This document shows positions 1-7,820 of a stretch of 53,153 bases of DNA, in pieces. Each line of letters begins with the position of its first letter. The stretch's first letter is position 1. Made by a program: the position numbers and the translations under genes. Source of the DNA: Aquipseudomonas alcaligenes (GTDB lineage: Bacteria > Pseudomonadota > Gammaproteobacteria > Pseudomonadales > Pseudomonadaceae); assembly GCF_003205495.1 (NCBI RefSeq), contig NZ_QJRX01000004.1:1-53153 (forward strand), in the 5' to 3' direction. Below the pieces are notes generated by a model. That model saw nothing but the letters and a program-made list of their open reading frames with translations. It made no database searches and was not told the origin of the DNA.

Positions 1-123
1 AGTTGGCGTAAAGCCAAGGACAGTGTCGGCCTCGATGTCGCACAACTGCTCCAGGACAAACCCTACCTGCAAGCCAAGTACCCGCTGCTGAAGCCCGGCG
101 CGCGGCGCTTTCTGGTCGGCTGA
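1..123 (+). CDS. 3' end of an island protein (possible YqaJ-type recombination nuclease)
   Basis: An open frame runs from the window edge to TGA at 121-123 and gives 40 residues ending in a basic, proline-rich tail (KYPLLKPGARRFLVG). The upstream part is missing, so no domain can be assigned from sequence. In related Pseudomonas islands the gene before the RDF-like protein that follows here is often a YqaJ-type viral recombinase; that identity is an inference from context only. The next start codon is 91 bases downstream on the same strand, consistent with one transcription unit. Confidence 0.45.
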   Translation, partial: SWRKAKDSVGLDVAQLLQDKPYLQAKYPLLKPGARRFLVG

Positions 124-214
124 TTTCGACCTCTCACTTCCACTCCTTCCCCTTGGCCAGCCCATGCAGCTAGCACTGCGTGGCTGGCCTTTTTCATTTC
201 TCAGGAGAACCACG

Positions 215-1108
215 ATGCTCAAAGGTCTGGCTATTACTCCGCCGGTGCTGGGGCGAATTTCCATCGGCAAGGTGATCGAGAAAAACGGCAAGCGCCTACC
301 CGAGAAAGATGACCAGTTCACCATCACCTCCCAGGTGCAGAGCAAGGACGGCTGGCTTGTACACCCACTCAATGATGAGCTGCGCGAGGGCCAGGAGGGC
401 AAGCTGCGTAGTATCCCGGTGAGGCTGCTGTTCAACGAACCGGATCTGAATTTCCGGGCCGACTACACCCTGTTTGATCGGCAATCGGGGCGCCCTATCT
501 GCGTGGGCAATGGCGATATCTGCAAGCGCGTCACCCAGGATGGCATGCAGTCGCTGCCCTGCCCTTCGCCAGATGCCTGCCCGCTCGCCAAGGGTGGCGC
601 CTGCAAGCCCTATGGGCGCTTGAACGTGGCCATTGGCGATGAGGATCCACTAGGCAGCTTCGTGTTCCGCACCACTGGCTTCAACAGTATCCGCACCCTC
701 ACTGCCCGACTGCACTACTTCCAAGCCATCTCTGGCAACCGCCTAGCCTGTCTGCCGCTGGAGCTACGTCTGCGTGGCAAATCAACTCGGCAGAGCCACG
801 GCACGCCACTCTTTTATGTCGACCTGACCATGCGAAGTGGCTTGAGCATGGAGGAAACATTGGCGCAGGCACAGCAGCTGGATCAGAGGCGACAGGCTGC
901 TGGCTTCGATCAGTCGGCACTGGATGCCGCGGCGCGAAGTGGTTTGGGCAATGGCGCCTTTGAAGACAGTGGCGAGGACGCCGGAGCGATTGTCGATGAG
1001 TTTTTCCCGCCCACCGAGCCAGCGCAGACCGCCAGCGAGACCTCATCCCCAAAGCACACAACACTGGTCACCAAGCTGGAATCACTCAGCAGCGAAGCGA
1101 GGCCATAA
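215..1108 (+). CDS. Island protein resembling gp3-like recombination directionality factors (also annotated 'hydrolase or metal-binding protein')
   Basis: The protein has 297 residues. The ATG at 215 is preferred over an in-frame ATG at 164 because AGGAG lies at 203-207, seven bases upstream. The N-terminal half is a compact globular region with a cysteine cluster (PCPSPDACPLAKGGACKPYG, about residues 120-140) suggesting a small zinc site. The last ~70 residues are acidic and low in complexity. The sequence recalls a conserved family in Pseudomonas integrative elements, and its layout (Cys cluster followed by a FRTTGFNSI segment) recalls phiC31 gp3-type recombination directionality factors; I cannot confirm this by search. 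Its partner would be an integrase not seen in this window. A role in excision control is inference. Confidence 0.5.
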   Translation: MLKGLAITPPVLGRISIGKVIEKNGKRLPEKDDQFTITSQVQSKDGWLVHPLNDELREGQEGKLRSIPVRLLFNEPDLNFRADYTLFDRQSGRPICVGNGDICKRVTQDGMQSLPCPSPDACPLAKGGACKPYGRLNVAIGDEDPLGSFVFRTTGFNSIRTLTARLHYFQAISGNRLACLPLELRLRGKSTRQSHGTPLFYVDLTMRSGLSMEETLAQAQQLDQRRQAAGFDQSALDAAARSGLGNGAFEDSGEDAGAIVDEFFPPTEPAQTASETSSPKHTTLVTKLESLSSEARP

Positions 1109-1126
1109 CCACTCAGGAGACTCTTC

Positions 1127-1531
1127 ATGGAAACACGATGCCTGATTTGCGATTCGACGCTCGTGGTCACCAAGGCGCAGGCGCAGGCCCTCTCCCTGCT
1201 ACTGGGAACGCTCAGCGGCTTCTTAGACGGCTGTTCGGAGATGCACGTGCAGAGCGACACGCACAAAAAGCGCAGGATCGGCGAAGCCGTTCAGATCGGA
1301 CTAGAGTTGCTCACGCGCGCAGTCGACGGCGCGACCTCTGGATGTGCCCAGAGCTGGGAATTCGCCCAGGACGTTCAGCGTTATCACTTCGGGGAATTCG
1401 AGTGCCTTTGCCTGCGCTGTGGTGCACGTTTCAACCAGCAGCCTAGCGACACCCTTACGCCTCAGCCAGGTGATCCGCCAACTGCTCGACCAGCCCCAGG
1501 ATTAACTGGCGATCTGCAGGTGAGACCGTAG
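1127..1531 (+). CDS. Small zinc-ribbon-like hypothetical island protein
   Basis: This is a 134-residue protein with CLIC near residue 5 and CLRC near residue 98, two CxxC knuckles that could bind one zinc ion and bring the ends together. The ATG follows AGGAG (1113-1117) and begins 18 bases after the RDF-like gene, so the two are probably co-transcribed. The last ~30 residues are proline-rich and read through the region where the convergent XRE remnant ends, an overlap of 77 bases. That tail may be foreign sequence acquired at a recombination junction. Function unknown. Confidence 0.55.
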   Translation: METRCLICDSTLVVTKAQAQALSLLLGTLSGFLDGCSEMHVQSDTHKKRRIGEAVQIGLELLTRAVDGATSGCAQSWEFAQDVQRYHFGEFECLCLRCGARFNQQPSDTLTPQPGDPPTARPAPGLTGDLQVRP

Positions 1532-1727
1532 CCAGCATACGACTGATCCGTTGCGCCTGATCATAGGTTCGCGGGCTTGCTTCTGTAAGCAGGTCCGCGG
1601 CCTCGCACTCGAAGATGCCAGCGAACTCCAGCAACCGAGAAATGTTGGGAGTGACGATACCCCGCTCAATGCGGGAAATAGCCTCACTGCCAATGCCAAG
1701 CCGCTCAACCACATCATCTTGCCTCAT
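1455..1727 (-). pseudogene. XRE-family HTH regulator, 5'-truncated remnant
   Basis: Ninety residues remain. The sequence begins in helix 2 of a Cro/CI-type helix-turn-helix (QDDVVERLGIGSEAISRIER), so helix 1 is missing from the ATG-initiated frame. The open frame continues upstream of the ATG with AGMRQDD, which fits a normal XRE domain, but then enters sequence that reads as the end of cysQ in another frame. This suggests the regulator lost its 5' end when the two genes were joined. The C-terminal part is helical and could dimerise. A short functional protein made from the ATG at 1725-1727 cannot be excluded. Confidence 0.6.
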
Positions 1728-1749
1728 ACCGGCACAGACACACTGACCT

Positions 1750-2210
1750 TTAATCGGCTGCGTATCAGCGGCTGTCTCTCTGAATGCACCCAGCCGACGC
1801 CGCCCAAATACATGCAGTCGATAGCAGGCGCATACACCACACCCAACACACTGCGGCCCTGATCGATGATGGCGATGTTGACCGTGAACTCGCCATTACG
1901 CGTGATGAATTCCTTGGTTCCATATAGTGGATCAATCAACCAAAAGCGCCCCGAGCCATTGCGATGCACCAGCGAACGCTCATCTTCTTCCGACACCACT
2001 GCGTAGCTCTGCGATAAAGAACCGAGGGCCTTGGTCAAAACAACATGAGTGGCCAAATCAGCCTCGGCGACCGGGCTGTGATCTGCCTTCTCACGGCCCC
2101 CCGCTCTGCCCGCTGCTGTAAATCGACATGATGGCATCCCCCGCCTGACAAACGATTGGCAATAAAGAGAAGCCAAGTCGATTCGACACACATGTCGCAT
2201 AATGCAAAAC
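1750..2210 (-). pseudogene. cysQ: cysQ remnant (3'(2'),5'-bisphosphate nucleotidase), frameshifted and truncated
   Basis: CysQ removes the PAP left over after PAPS-dependent sulfotransfer. The central part is clear (EKADHSPVAEADLATH, VVSEEDE, WLIDPLYGTKEFI). The N-terminal segment (QAGDAIMSIYSSGQSG) lies in a different frame, so there is a frameshift near 2100. The metal-binding DPxDG motif reads DPLYG, an Asp to Tyr change. The C terminus is lost after about SERQPLIRSR, near 1755, at the junction with the XRE remnant. The gene diverges from the cysD/cysNC pair, so an intact ancestor would have completed a local PAPS/PAP module. It is almost certainly inactive; housekeeping CysQ elsewhere would be needed. 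Confidence 0.8.
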
Positions 2211-2269
2211 CACGTGATTAAATTTGATAAGTGAATTTCATCACGCAATTTCTATTTCCGGAAATCAAC

Positions 2270-3739
2270 ATGATTCAAATTGCGACAGCCACTGCAAATG
2301 CTATTTTAGGGCTCGAGGCCGAACAGGCCTGGGATACCAATCTTGCCTACGAACACCTTAAAGCGTGCGGCGAAGCCGATACCAAGCGCACGGCTGAGCG
2401 CCGCCTGAACGCTCATGGCCTGCTGCCTGCTGAACTGGCTGAAGAAGCACTGAAAGACGAGCATGGCCGTGCACCCAACAAAATCGTACTGGCCTGGGCC
2501 ATGGTGCAAGCCCGCAAACGCCGCAACAGAGTGCTGTTCGTTCAACTGAGCCCATTACCCAGCGGAAAGCCCTGCCTGCACGCGAACGATGCCAGGGGCG
2601 CGCGCTTCTGGGTGCCATTGGCAAATGTCGAGTGGGAGACAGTCCGCACGGCCTGTGTCGCATTGCAACAACACATCGGTAAGCCCCTCGCGGTGTTTCC
2701 GCATGGCTCGTTGGTAGCCTCGATGCGCAACGCGGTCGAGATGCCTGACATCCACTCCTGCGTGAATGTCTACCAGCCGGTACTACCGGCCAATCTCAAG
2801 CTCCCCAGGTTCGATTCAATGCCCGCCGAGGCGGCATCCGAACTATCCCCGCACCTCAGGCGCCTGGAAGCAGAGAGCATCCACATCATCCGTGAGGCGG
2901 TGGCCGAGGCGCAGAATCCGGCGATGCTGTATTCCATCGGCAAAGACAGTGGAGTGATGCTCCACCTTGCCCGCAAAGCCTTCTTCCCCTCACCACCACC
3001 CTTTCCGTTGCTGCACGTAGACACACGCTGGAAGTTTCAGGAGATGTATATGTTCCGTGACTTCATGGCACGTGAAAGCGGCATGGACTTGCTGGTACAC
3101 ACCAACCCGGAGGCCATCGAAAAGAATATCAACCCCTTCGATCATGGCTCCTCGTTGCATACCGACATCACCAAAACCGAAGGGCTCAAACAGGCGCTAG
3201 ACAAGTACAAATTTGACCTCGTGTTTGGTGGCGCGCGCCGCGATGAAGAAAAGTCCCGCGCCAAGGAGCGCATCTTCTCGTTTCGCAGCGCAACCCATCG
3301 CTGGGATCCGAAAAGCCAGCGCCCAGAACTCTGGAACCTCTACAACACCCGCAAAAGCCAGGATGCCAGCATTCGAGTATTCCCCCTGTCGAACTGGACC
3401 GAACTCGATATCTGGCACTACATCTACCTGGAAAACATCCCAATGGTGCCCCTGTACTTTGCCAAGTTGCGGCCTGTGGTCGTGCGGCCCGAGATGATAA
3501 TGCTGGTCGACGACGAGCGCTGCAAACTGCTGCCCGGCGAAGACATTCAGATGCGCAAAGTGCGTTTTCGCACACTGGGCTGTTACCCGCTGACAGGGGC
3601 AGTGGAGTCAGAAGCGCAGACGCCGGAAGACATCCTGCTGGAAATCATCAACACACGACAATCCGAACGGCAGGGCCGTCGAATCGATACGGATAGCGCA
3701 GGCTCCATGGAGAAGAAAAAACAAGAGGGCTACTTCTGA
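2270..3739 (+). CDS. cysD: Sulfate adenylyltransferase small subunit (CysD/NodP-like) with a ~190-residue N-terminal extension
   Basis: CysD forms APS from ATP and sulfate together with CysN. Residues ~196-489 are a full Cys[12 protein letters not shown], the PP-loop SIGKDS (222-227), [39 protein letters not shown] and the C-terminal KKKQEGYF. Residues 1-195 are not part of any CysD I know and I do not recognise them. They are charged and mainly helical at first (to ~85), then mixed alpha/beta, joined by a proline-rich linker (171-195). The frame is continuous with no sign of a stop. ATG 2270 is chosen; GTG 2231 is an in-frame alternative, and neither has a strong ribosome site. The stop overlaps the start of cysNC (TGATG at 3737-3741). 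Confidence 0.9.
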   Translation: MIQIATATANAILGLEAEQAWDTNLAYEHLKACGEADTKRTAERRLNAHGLLPAELAEEALKDEHGRAPNKIVLAWAMVQARKRRNRVLFVQLSPLPSGKPCLHANDARGARFWVPLANVEWETVRTACVALQQHIGKPLAVFPHGSLVASMRNAVEMPDIHSCVNVYQPVLPANLKLPRFDSMPAEAASELSPHLRRLEAESIHIIREAVAEAQNPAMLYSIGKDSGVMLHLARKAFFPSPPPFPLLHVDTRWKFQEMYMFRDFMARESGMDLLVHTNPEAIEKNINPFDHGSSLHTDITKTEGLKQALDKYKFDLVFGGARRDEEKSRAKERIFSFRSATHRWDPKSQRPELWNLYNTRKSQDASIRVFPLSNWTELDIWHYIYLENIPMVPLYFAKLRPVVVRPEMIMLVDDERCKLLPGEDIQMRKVRFRTLGCYPLTGAVESEAQTPEDILLEIINTRQSERQGRRIDTDSAGSMEKKKQEGYF

Positions 3740-5640
3740 TGGCACGCCTCAAGAAAAGCACCTCGCCCGAACAGCACGCCCACAAGACGGCAACACTGAG
3801 CGAATGGCTCGAGCAGCAAGCCAATCAGGACCTGTTGCGTTTTATCACCTGCGGTAGCGTCGATGATGGCAAAAGCACGCTTATCGGCCGCTTGCTCTGG
3901 GAAGCACAGCAGGTCTTCGACGATCAGTTGAGTACGCTGCAGGCCGACTCCAAGCGTCATGGCACGCAAGGTAACGACATTGACTTCGCCCTGCTCGTAG
4001 ATGGCCTGGCAGCAGAGCGAGAACAGGGCATCACCATCGATGTGGCCTATCGTTTCTTCTCCACACCGCATCGCAAATTCATCGTGGCCGATACCCCTGG
4101 CCACGAGCAATACACGCGCAACATGATCACAGGAGCCTCCACCGCAGACGTTGCGGTACTGCTGGTCGATGCGCGCCAGGGCGTGCTGACGCAAACCCGC
4201 CGGCACGCCTATCTGGCGTCACTGGTGGGCATAAAGCACATCATCCTGGCCATCAACAAGATGGATCTGGTGGCGTATGACCCCCAGGTGTTCGCCGATA
4301 CGCTGGCTGCGTTCAACACAGCGGCCGAGCCATTGGGATTCGACAGCATCACCGCCATCCCATTGTCGGCTCTCAAAGGCGACAACATCACCTCACGCTC
4401 GGCACATACGCCCTGGTACCAGGGCCCAACCCTCATGGCCTGCCTGGAAACCATCGCCCCTCGTACCCCCAGGGAACACAAAACGGTCTTTCCCGTTCAG
4501 TGGGTCAACCGTCCGGATGCCAGCTTCCGAGGCTTCAGCGGCACATTGGCCTCCGGCCAAATAGCCGTCGGCAACGAAGTGCGCGTAACGGCTTCCGGGC
4601 AAACGGCCAAGATCGCACGCATCGTCACCGCCAACGGCGATCTCGACTGTACCAACCCGGGCGATGCCGTCACGTTGGTACTGGACCGCGAAGTCGATTC
4701 CTCAAGAGGCGACATTCTGGCTCGCGCTGATCAACCGCTGGAAATGACCGACCAGTTCGAAGCCACCCTGGTCTGGATGCACGACGAGCCTGGCCTGATA
4801 GGCCGCTCCTACGAGATCAAACTGGCGAACCAATGGGCCAGCGCCAGCCTTACCGCACTGAAGCACCGCATAGACGTCAACACTCAAGCTCATGAATCGT
4901 GCCGCCGGCTTCAGCTTAACGACATCGCAGTAGCCAACCTTGCACTGAGCAAGCCACTGGTTTTCGATACCTACGCTCAATCACATACCCTGGGCGGATT
5001 CCTGCTGGTCGACAAATACACCCACAGCACCGTCGCCGCCGGAATGATCCGCCACAATCTGCGCCGCGCACAGAACGTACATCGCCAGGCACTCAGCATT
5101 ACCCGTGAGGACCGCGAACGCCTCAATGGCCATAAAGGCAAGGTCATCTGGTTCACCGGCCTTTCCGGCTCGGGTAAATCGACTATCGCCAACGCCCTGG
5201 AGAAAGAACTCCACGCCCTGGGTAAACGCACCTATATCCTCGATGGCGACAACGTTCGCCAAGGCCTCAACAAGGACCTCGGCTTTACCGATGCCGACCG
5301 GGTGGAAAATATTCGACGCGTAGCTGAAGTAGCCAAACTGATGATGGATGCCGGGCTGATCGTGATGACCGCCTTTATCAGCCCCTTCCGGGCAGAACGC
5401 CAGATGGCCCGGGAGCTGATCGGAGAAGATAACTTTATCGAAGTGTTCGTCGACACGCCGCTGGCCGTGTGCGAGCAGCGTGATCCGAAGGGACTTTACA
5501 AGAAGGCACGCACTGGGCAACTGCCAAATATGACAGGTATTAACAGCCCTTATGAACCCCCCAGAGCGCCTGAAATTACCATTAGTAGAGGAGGTACCGA
5601 TTTAGAATCCATAGTCACTACGCTTACATGCATGATTTGA
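3739..5640 (+). CDS. cysNC: Bifunctional sulfate adenylyltransferase large subunit / APS kinase (CysNC)
   Basis: This 633-residue fusion activates sulfate to PAPS. The N-terminal GTPase (CysN) shows GSVDDGKS (39-46), [12 protein letters not shown] and NKMD, followed by EF-Tu-like beta-barrel domains. The C-terminal APS kinase (from ~440) shows GLSGSGKST (~474), [15 protein letters not shown] and the [15 protein letters not shown] segment. All expected catalytic motifs are present. It is translationally coupled to cysD. Because it sits beside polysaccharide genes and a sulfotransferase, it more likely feeds polymer sulfation (as NodPQ feeds Nod-factor sulfation) than cysteine synthesis; that is inference. 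The last ~15 residues diverge and base composition shifts there. The TGA abuts the stop of the convergent glycosyltransferase gene with no intergenic base. Confidence 0.95.
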   Translation: MARLKKSTSPEQHAHKTATLSEWLEQQANQDLLRFITCGSVDDGKSTLIGRLLWEAQQVFDDQLSTLQADSKRHGTQGNDIDFALLVDGLAAEREQGITIDVAYRFFSTPHRKFIVADTPGHEQYTRNMITGASTADVAVLLVDARQGVLTQTRRHAYLASLVGIKHIILAINKMDLVAYDPQVFADTLAAFNTAAEPLGFDSITAIPLSALKGDNITSRSAHTPWYQGPTLMACLETIAPRTPREHKTVFPVQWVNRPDASFRGFSGTLASGQIAVGNEVRVTASGQTAKIARIVTANGDLDCTNPGDAVTLVLDREVDSSRGDILARADQPLEMTDQFEATLVWMHDEPGLIGRSYEIKLANQWASASLTALKHRIDVNTQAHESCRRLQLNDIAVANLALSKPLVFDTYAQSHTLGGFLLVDKYTHSTVAAGMIRHNLRRAQNVHRQALSITREDRERLNGHKGKVIWFTGLSGSGKSTIANALEKELHALGKRTYILDGDNVRQGLNKDLGFTDADRVENIRRVAEVAKLMMDAGLIVMTAFISPFRAERQMARELIGEDNFIEVFVDTPLAVCEQRDPKGLYKKARTGQLPNMTGINSPYEPPRAPEITISRGGTDLESIVTTLTCMI

Positions 5641-6933
5641 TCAACTAAGTCTTGTCATGAGGTTGCGGAAAAATCGGACAAAAGGCAAAAGCATTCGATG
5701 CAGCACCTTAATAGCCTTTATTGATTCTTTCAATCTAGAAAACATTCGAGAGCCATGGAACTGAATAAACTCAGCCAAGTCACCCATGAAGCTTCTGAAA
5801 GCCTCATTATTAATTTCCGGAAAACTTATATCCGGAAATTTACCAAATTGAAATCTTCGGACGCCATTTTTAGCGTCACGCGTTGCCCGCAAAAAACCAC
5901 GGCCATATAGACGATCTGGTTCAAGATGACAGCCTTCAGCCCACTCATTCCATGCATTAATGAAAATTAACTGTTCGCCCCCCGTTTTTTTTACCAAATC
6001 AATGGTAGATGATAGCCAGCATTCATAATTACCGGGCGTACCATTTAAAACGACTAACGCTCTACTATTTGTACGAGCAGTATTATCCCAGGAGGGGAAT
6101 ACAGTTTTGAATACATGCTGACCATTGTAGTCCCTGCTGAGGTAGTCACTGGCAAGAGAACCATACTGAATGACGTTACCAGAAAAAGCCTTGTGGAAGG
6201 AAAGCTCACTATTAATGTTTGGTTGCTTTAGGTTGTGAGGGGGAAATTCAACACCACTATCAAAACCATATTTAGCATAATCTTCATTGCCATGAGTTAA
6301 TGCCGCACAAAGATGAATTTCACCAATACCTATATCGCGACAATAGTCACGCCAAGTTTCCAGCGTTTTATTTGCATCCGGCAAATGTTGCGGTCGATAG
6401 ACAATTAGAAACGGCCGACCACCTACCCGAATATATCTGGAATCCTTAAAAAATTGCACTAGTGATTTAATGAAATTGACATCATCATCGGGCAAATATT
6501 TTTGCGCAATTAGAACCTCGTGCTCTGCAGCATCCCAGCGCCTGGTCCAGTTTTCATTGGCCCAGCACAGACAAAACGGCATATCGCTTTCTGGATCAGC
6601 CAACATATCATCCAAGGGCTGATTGAGTATCCTTTTTCCAGAAAACCAATAATAGTGATAACAGAAGCCATCTACTCCATACTCTTTAGCTAAGCGGATT
6701 TGATCATGGCGTGTCTCGCGCACACGCAAATCGTAGAAACCCAGGTCGGTCGGTAGATGCGGCTGATAGTGCCCCTCAAATAATCCTTGCGCCTTAGTAA
6801 CATTCGTCCACTCTGTGAATCCCTTCCCCCACCAACTATCGTTCTCTGGTGTTGGGTGAAATTGAGTGAGGTAGAAAGCGATCAGCCGCGGTGATTGATC
6901 GCCTCCCTCCGGCATGGACTTATTAATATTCAT
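5641..6933 (-). CDS. WbsX-family glycosyltransferase (GH99-like domain)
   Basis: The 430-residue protein carries the hallmarks of the WbsX/GH99-like family: FYLTQFHPTPEND, WGKGFTEWTNV near the N terminus, DGFCYHYYWF, FCLCWANENWTRRWD in the middle and INAWNEWAEGCHLEPD toward the C terminus. The family is common in O-antigen and other surface-polysaccharide loci and is thought to act on sugar transfer or processing on the cytoplasmic side. There are no membrane segments; the C-terminal tail is basic and could touch the membrane. It is the last gene of the minus-strand polysaccharide run, 44 bases after the methyltransferase gene. AT content is clearly higher than in the neighbouring cysNC, suggesting separate acquisition. 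Substrate unknown. Confidence 0.88.
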   Translation of the reverse strand: MNINKSMPEGGDQSPRLIAFYLTQFHPTPENDSWWGKGFTEWTNVTKAQGLFEGHYQPHLPTDLGFYDLRVRETRHDQIRLAKEYGVDGFCYHYYWFSGKRILNQPLDDMLADPESDMPFCLCWANENWTRRWDAAEHEVLIAQKYLPDDDVNFIKSLVQFFKDSRYIRVGGRPFLIVYRPQHLPDANKTLETWRDYCRDIGIGEIHLCAALTHGNEDYAKYGFDSGVEFPPHNLKQPNINSELSFHKAFSGNVIQYGSLASDYLSRDYNGQHVFKTVFPSWDNTARTNSRALVVLNGTPGNYECWLSSTIDLVKKTGGEQLIFINAWNEWAEGCHLEPDRLYGRGFLRATRDAKNGVRRFQFGKFPDISFPEINNEAFRSFMGDLAEFIQFHGSRMFSRLKESIKAIKVLHRMLLPFVRFFRNLMTRLS

Positions 6934-6977
6934 TTATTCTTACTACTCAATACTGGCAAACACATGAAAATGATTAT

Positions 6978-7820
6978 CTAGAGATTGATTCTAAATAATC
7001 TAAAAACCCTACAAATCCAAAGCTTGGTCTGAGGGCTAAGTCTAGTGGCTACACGCGCTTTTACCGATGAACCGCTTGGTAAAATTCGATTCTTGAGTGC
7101 AGGCGGGACCAGCCTCACCGCTTCACCCGGACGACTTTGCGGCACGGCCTTAATGACCACCTGATAAACATGCGCATGAGGGCTACTGCATAGTGCCGAT
7201 TTCACATTAGTCGGAAGACGTGACCATGTAGGAGCGAACTCTGTATTCTCAGGAGGCTTTATGACATAACGCGCCTCAACGATTTTAAGACCAGCTTGAC
7301 TAAAAAGATCCTCCATATTTTTCAAGCCAAAAAAGCGAATGTGCGTACGATCAAGCAAGCCCCAATCACGGTACTCAAAATCACCATTGACTAGGCATGC
7401 GGAAATAGCTGCATGGCCAACATGCGGTAGCGAAATAACCAAATAGCCTTCAGATTCTAATAGTGGAACCATGCGCTTTAAGGTCACCCATGGATCATAG
7501 AGATGCTCCAGCACGTCTGCCGCCACCACCACATCAAACTTAGCCATGCCACTTAATAATCCCGGCCAGTCCTTGGAGTTAAGATCCGCCTGCAGAACAG
7601 TATCACAGTAAGGCTCTACCAGTTTGATGGCGTCCGGATCAAGTTCAAGCCCTACCACACGGCACTCACCTTGCTGTAAAAGTAGCTTGGTAATAGAGCC
7701 TGGGCCACAACCAATTTCCAGCACTCGCTTTTGGTGGCCAACCATTCTAATTACATTCGCCGGGGCAGTCTGGGAGTCCGTGTCAACATCATACTCATAG
7801 TTGTGACGGGCTTTATTCAT
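6978..7820 (-). CDS. Class I SAM-dependent methyltransferase of the polysaccharide locus
   Basis: The 280-residue protein has the Rossmann SAM-binding motif VLEIGCGPGS (33-42), an acidic residue after strand 2 (GLELDPDA), the VVVAADVLEHL motif and the SLPHVGHA segment typical of Methyltransf_23/Methyltransf_11 enzymes. The C-terminal ~70 residues are basic and lack a recognisable domain. Its ATG overlaps the TGA of the sulfotransferase-methyltransferase gene (ATGA at 7817-7820), so translation is probably coupled. It likely methylates a sugar or terminal residue of the exported polymer; the acceptor cannot be told from sequence. Confidence 0.88.
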   Translation of the reverse strand: MNKARHNYEYDVDTDSQTAPANVIRMVGHQKRVLEIGCGPGSITKLLLQQGECRVVGLELDPDAIKLVEPYCDTVLQADLNSKDWPGLLSGMAKFDVVVAADVLEHLYDPWVTLKRMVPLLESEGYLVISLPHVGHAAISACLVNGDFEYRDWGLLDRTHIRFFGLKNMEDLFSQAGLKIVEARYVIKPPENTEFAPTWSRLPTNVKSALCSSPHAHVYQVVIKAVPQSRPGEAVRLVPPALKNRILPSGSSVKARVATRLSPQTKLWICRVFRLFRINL

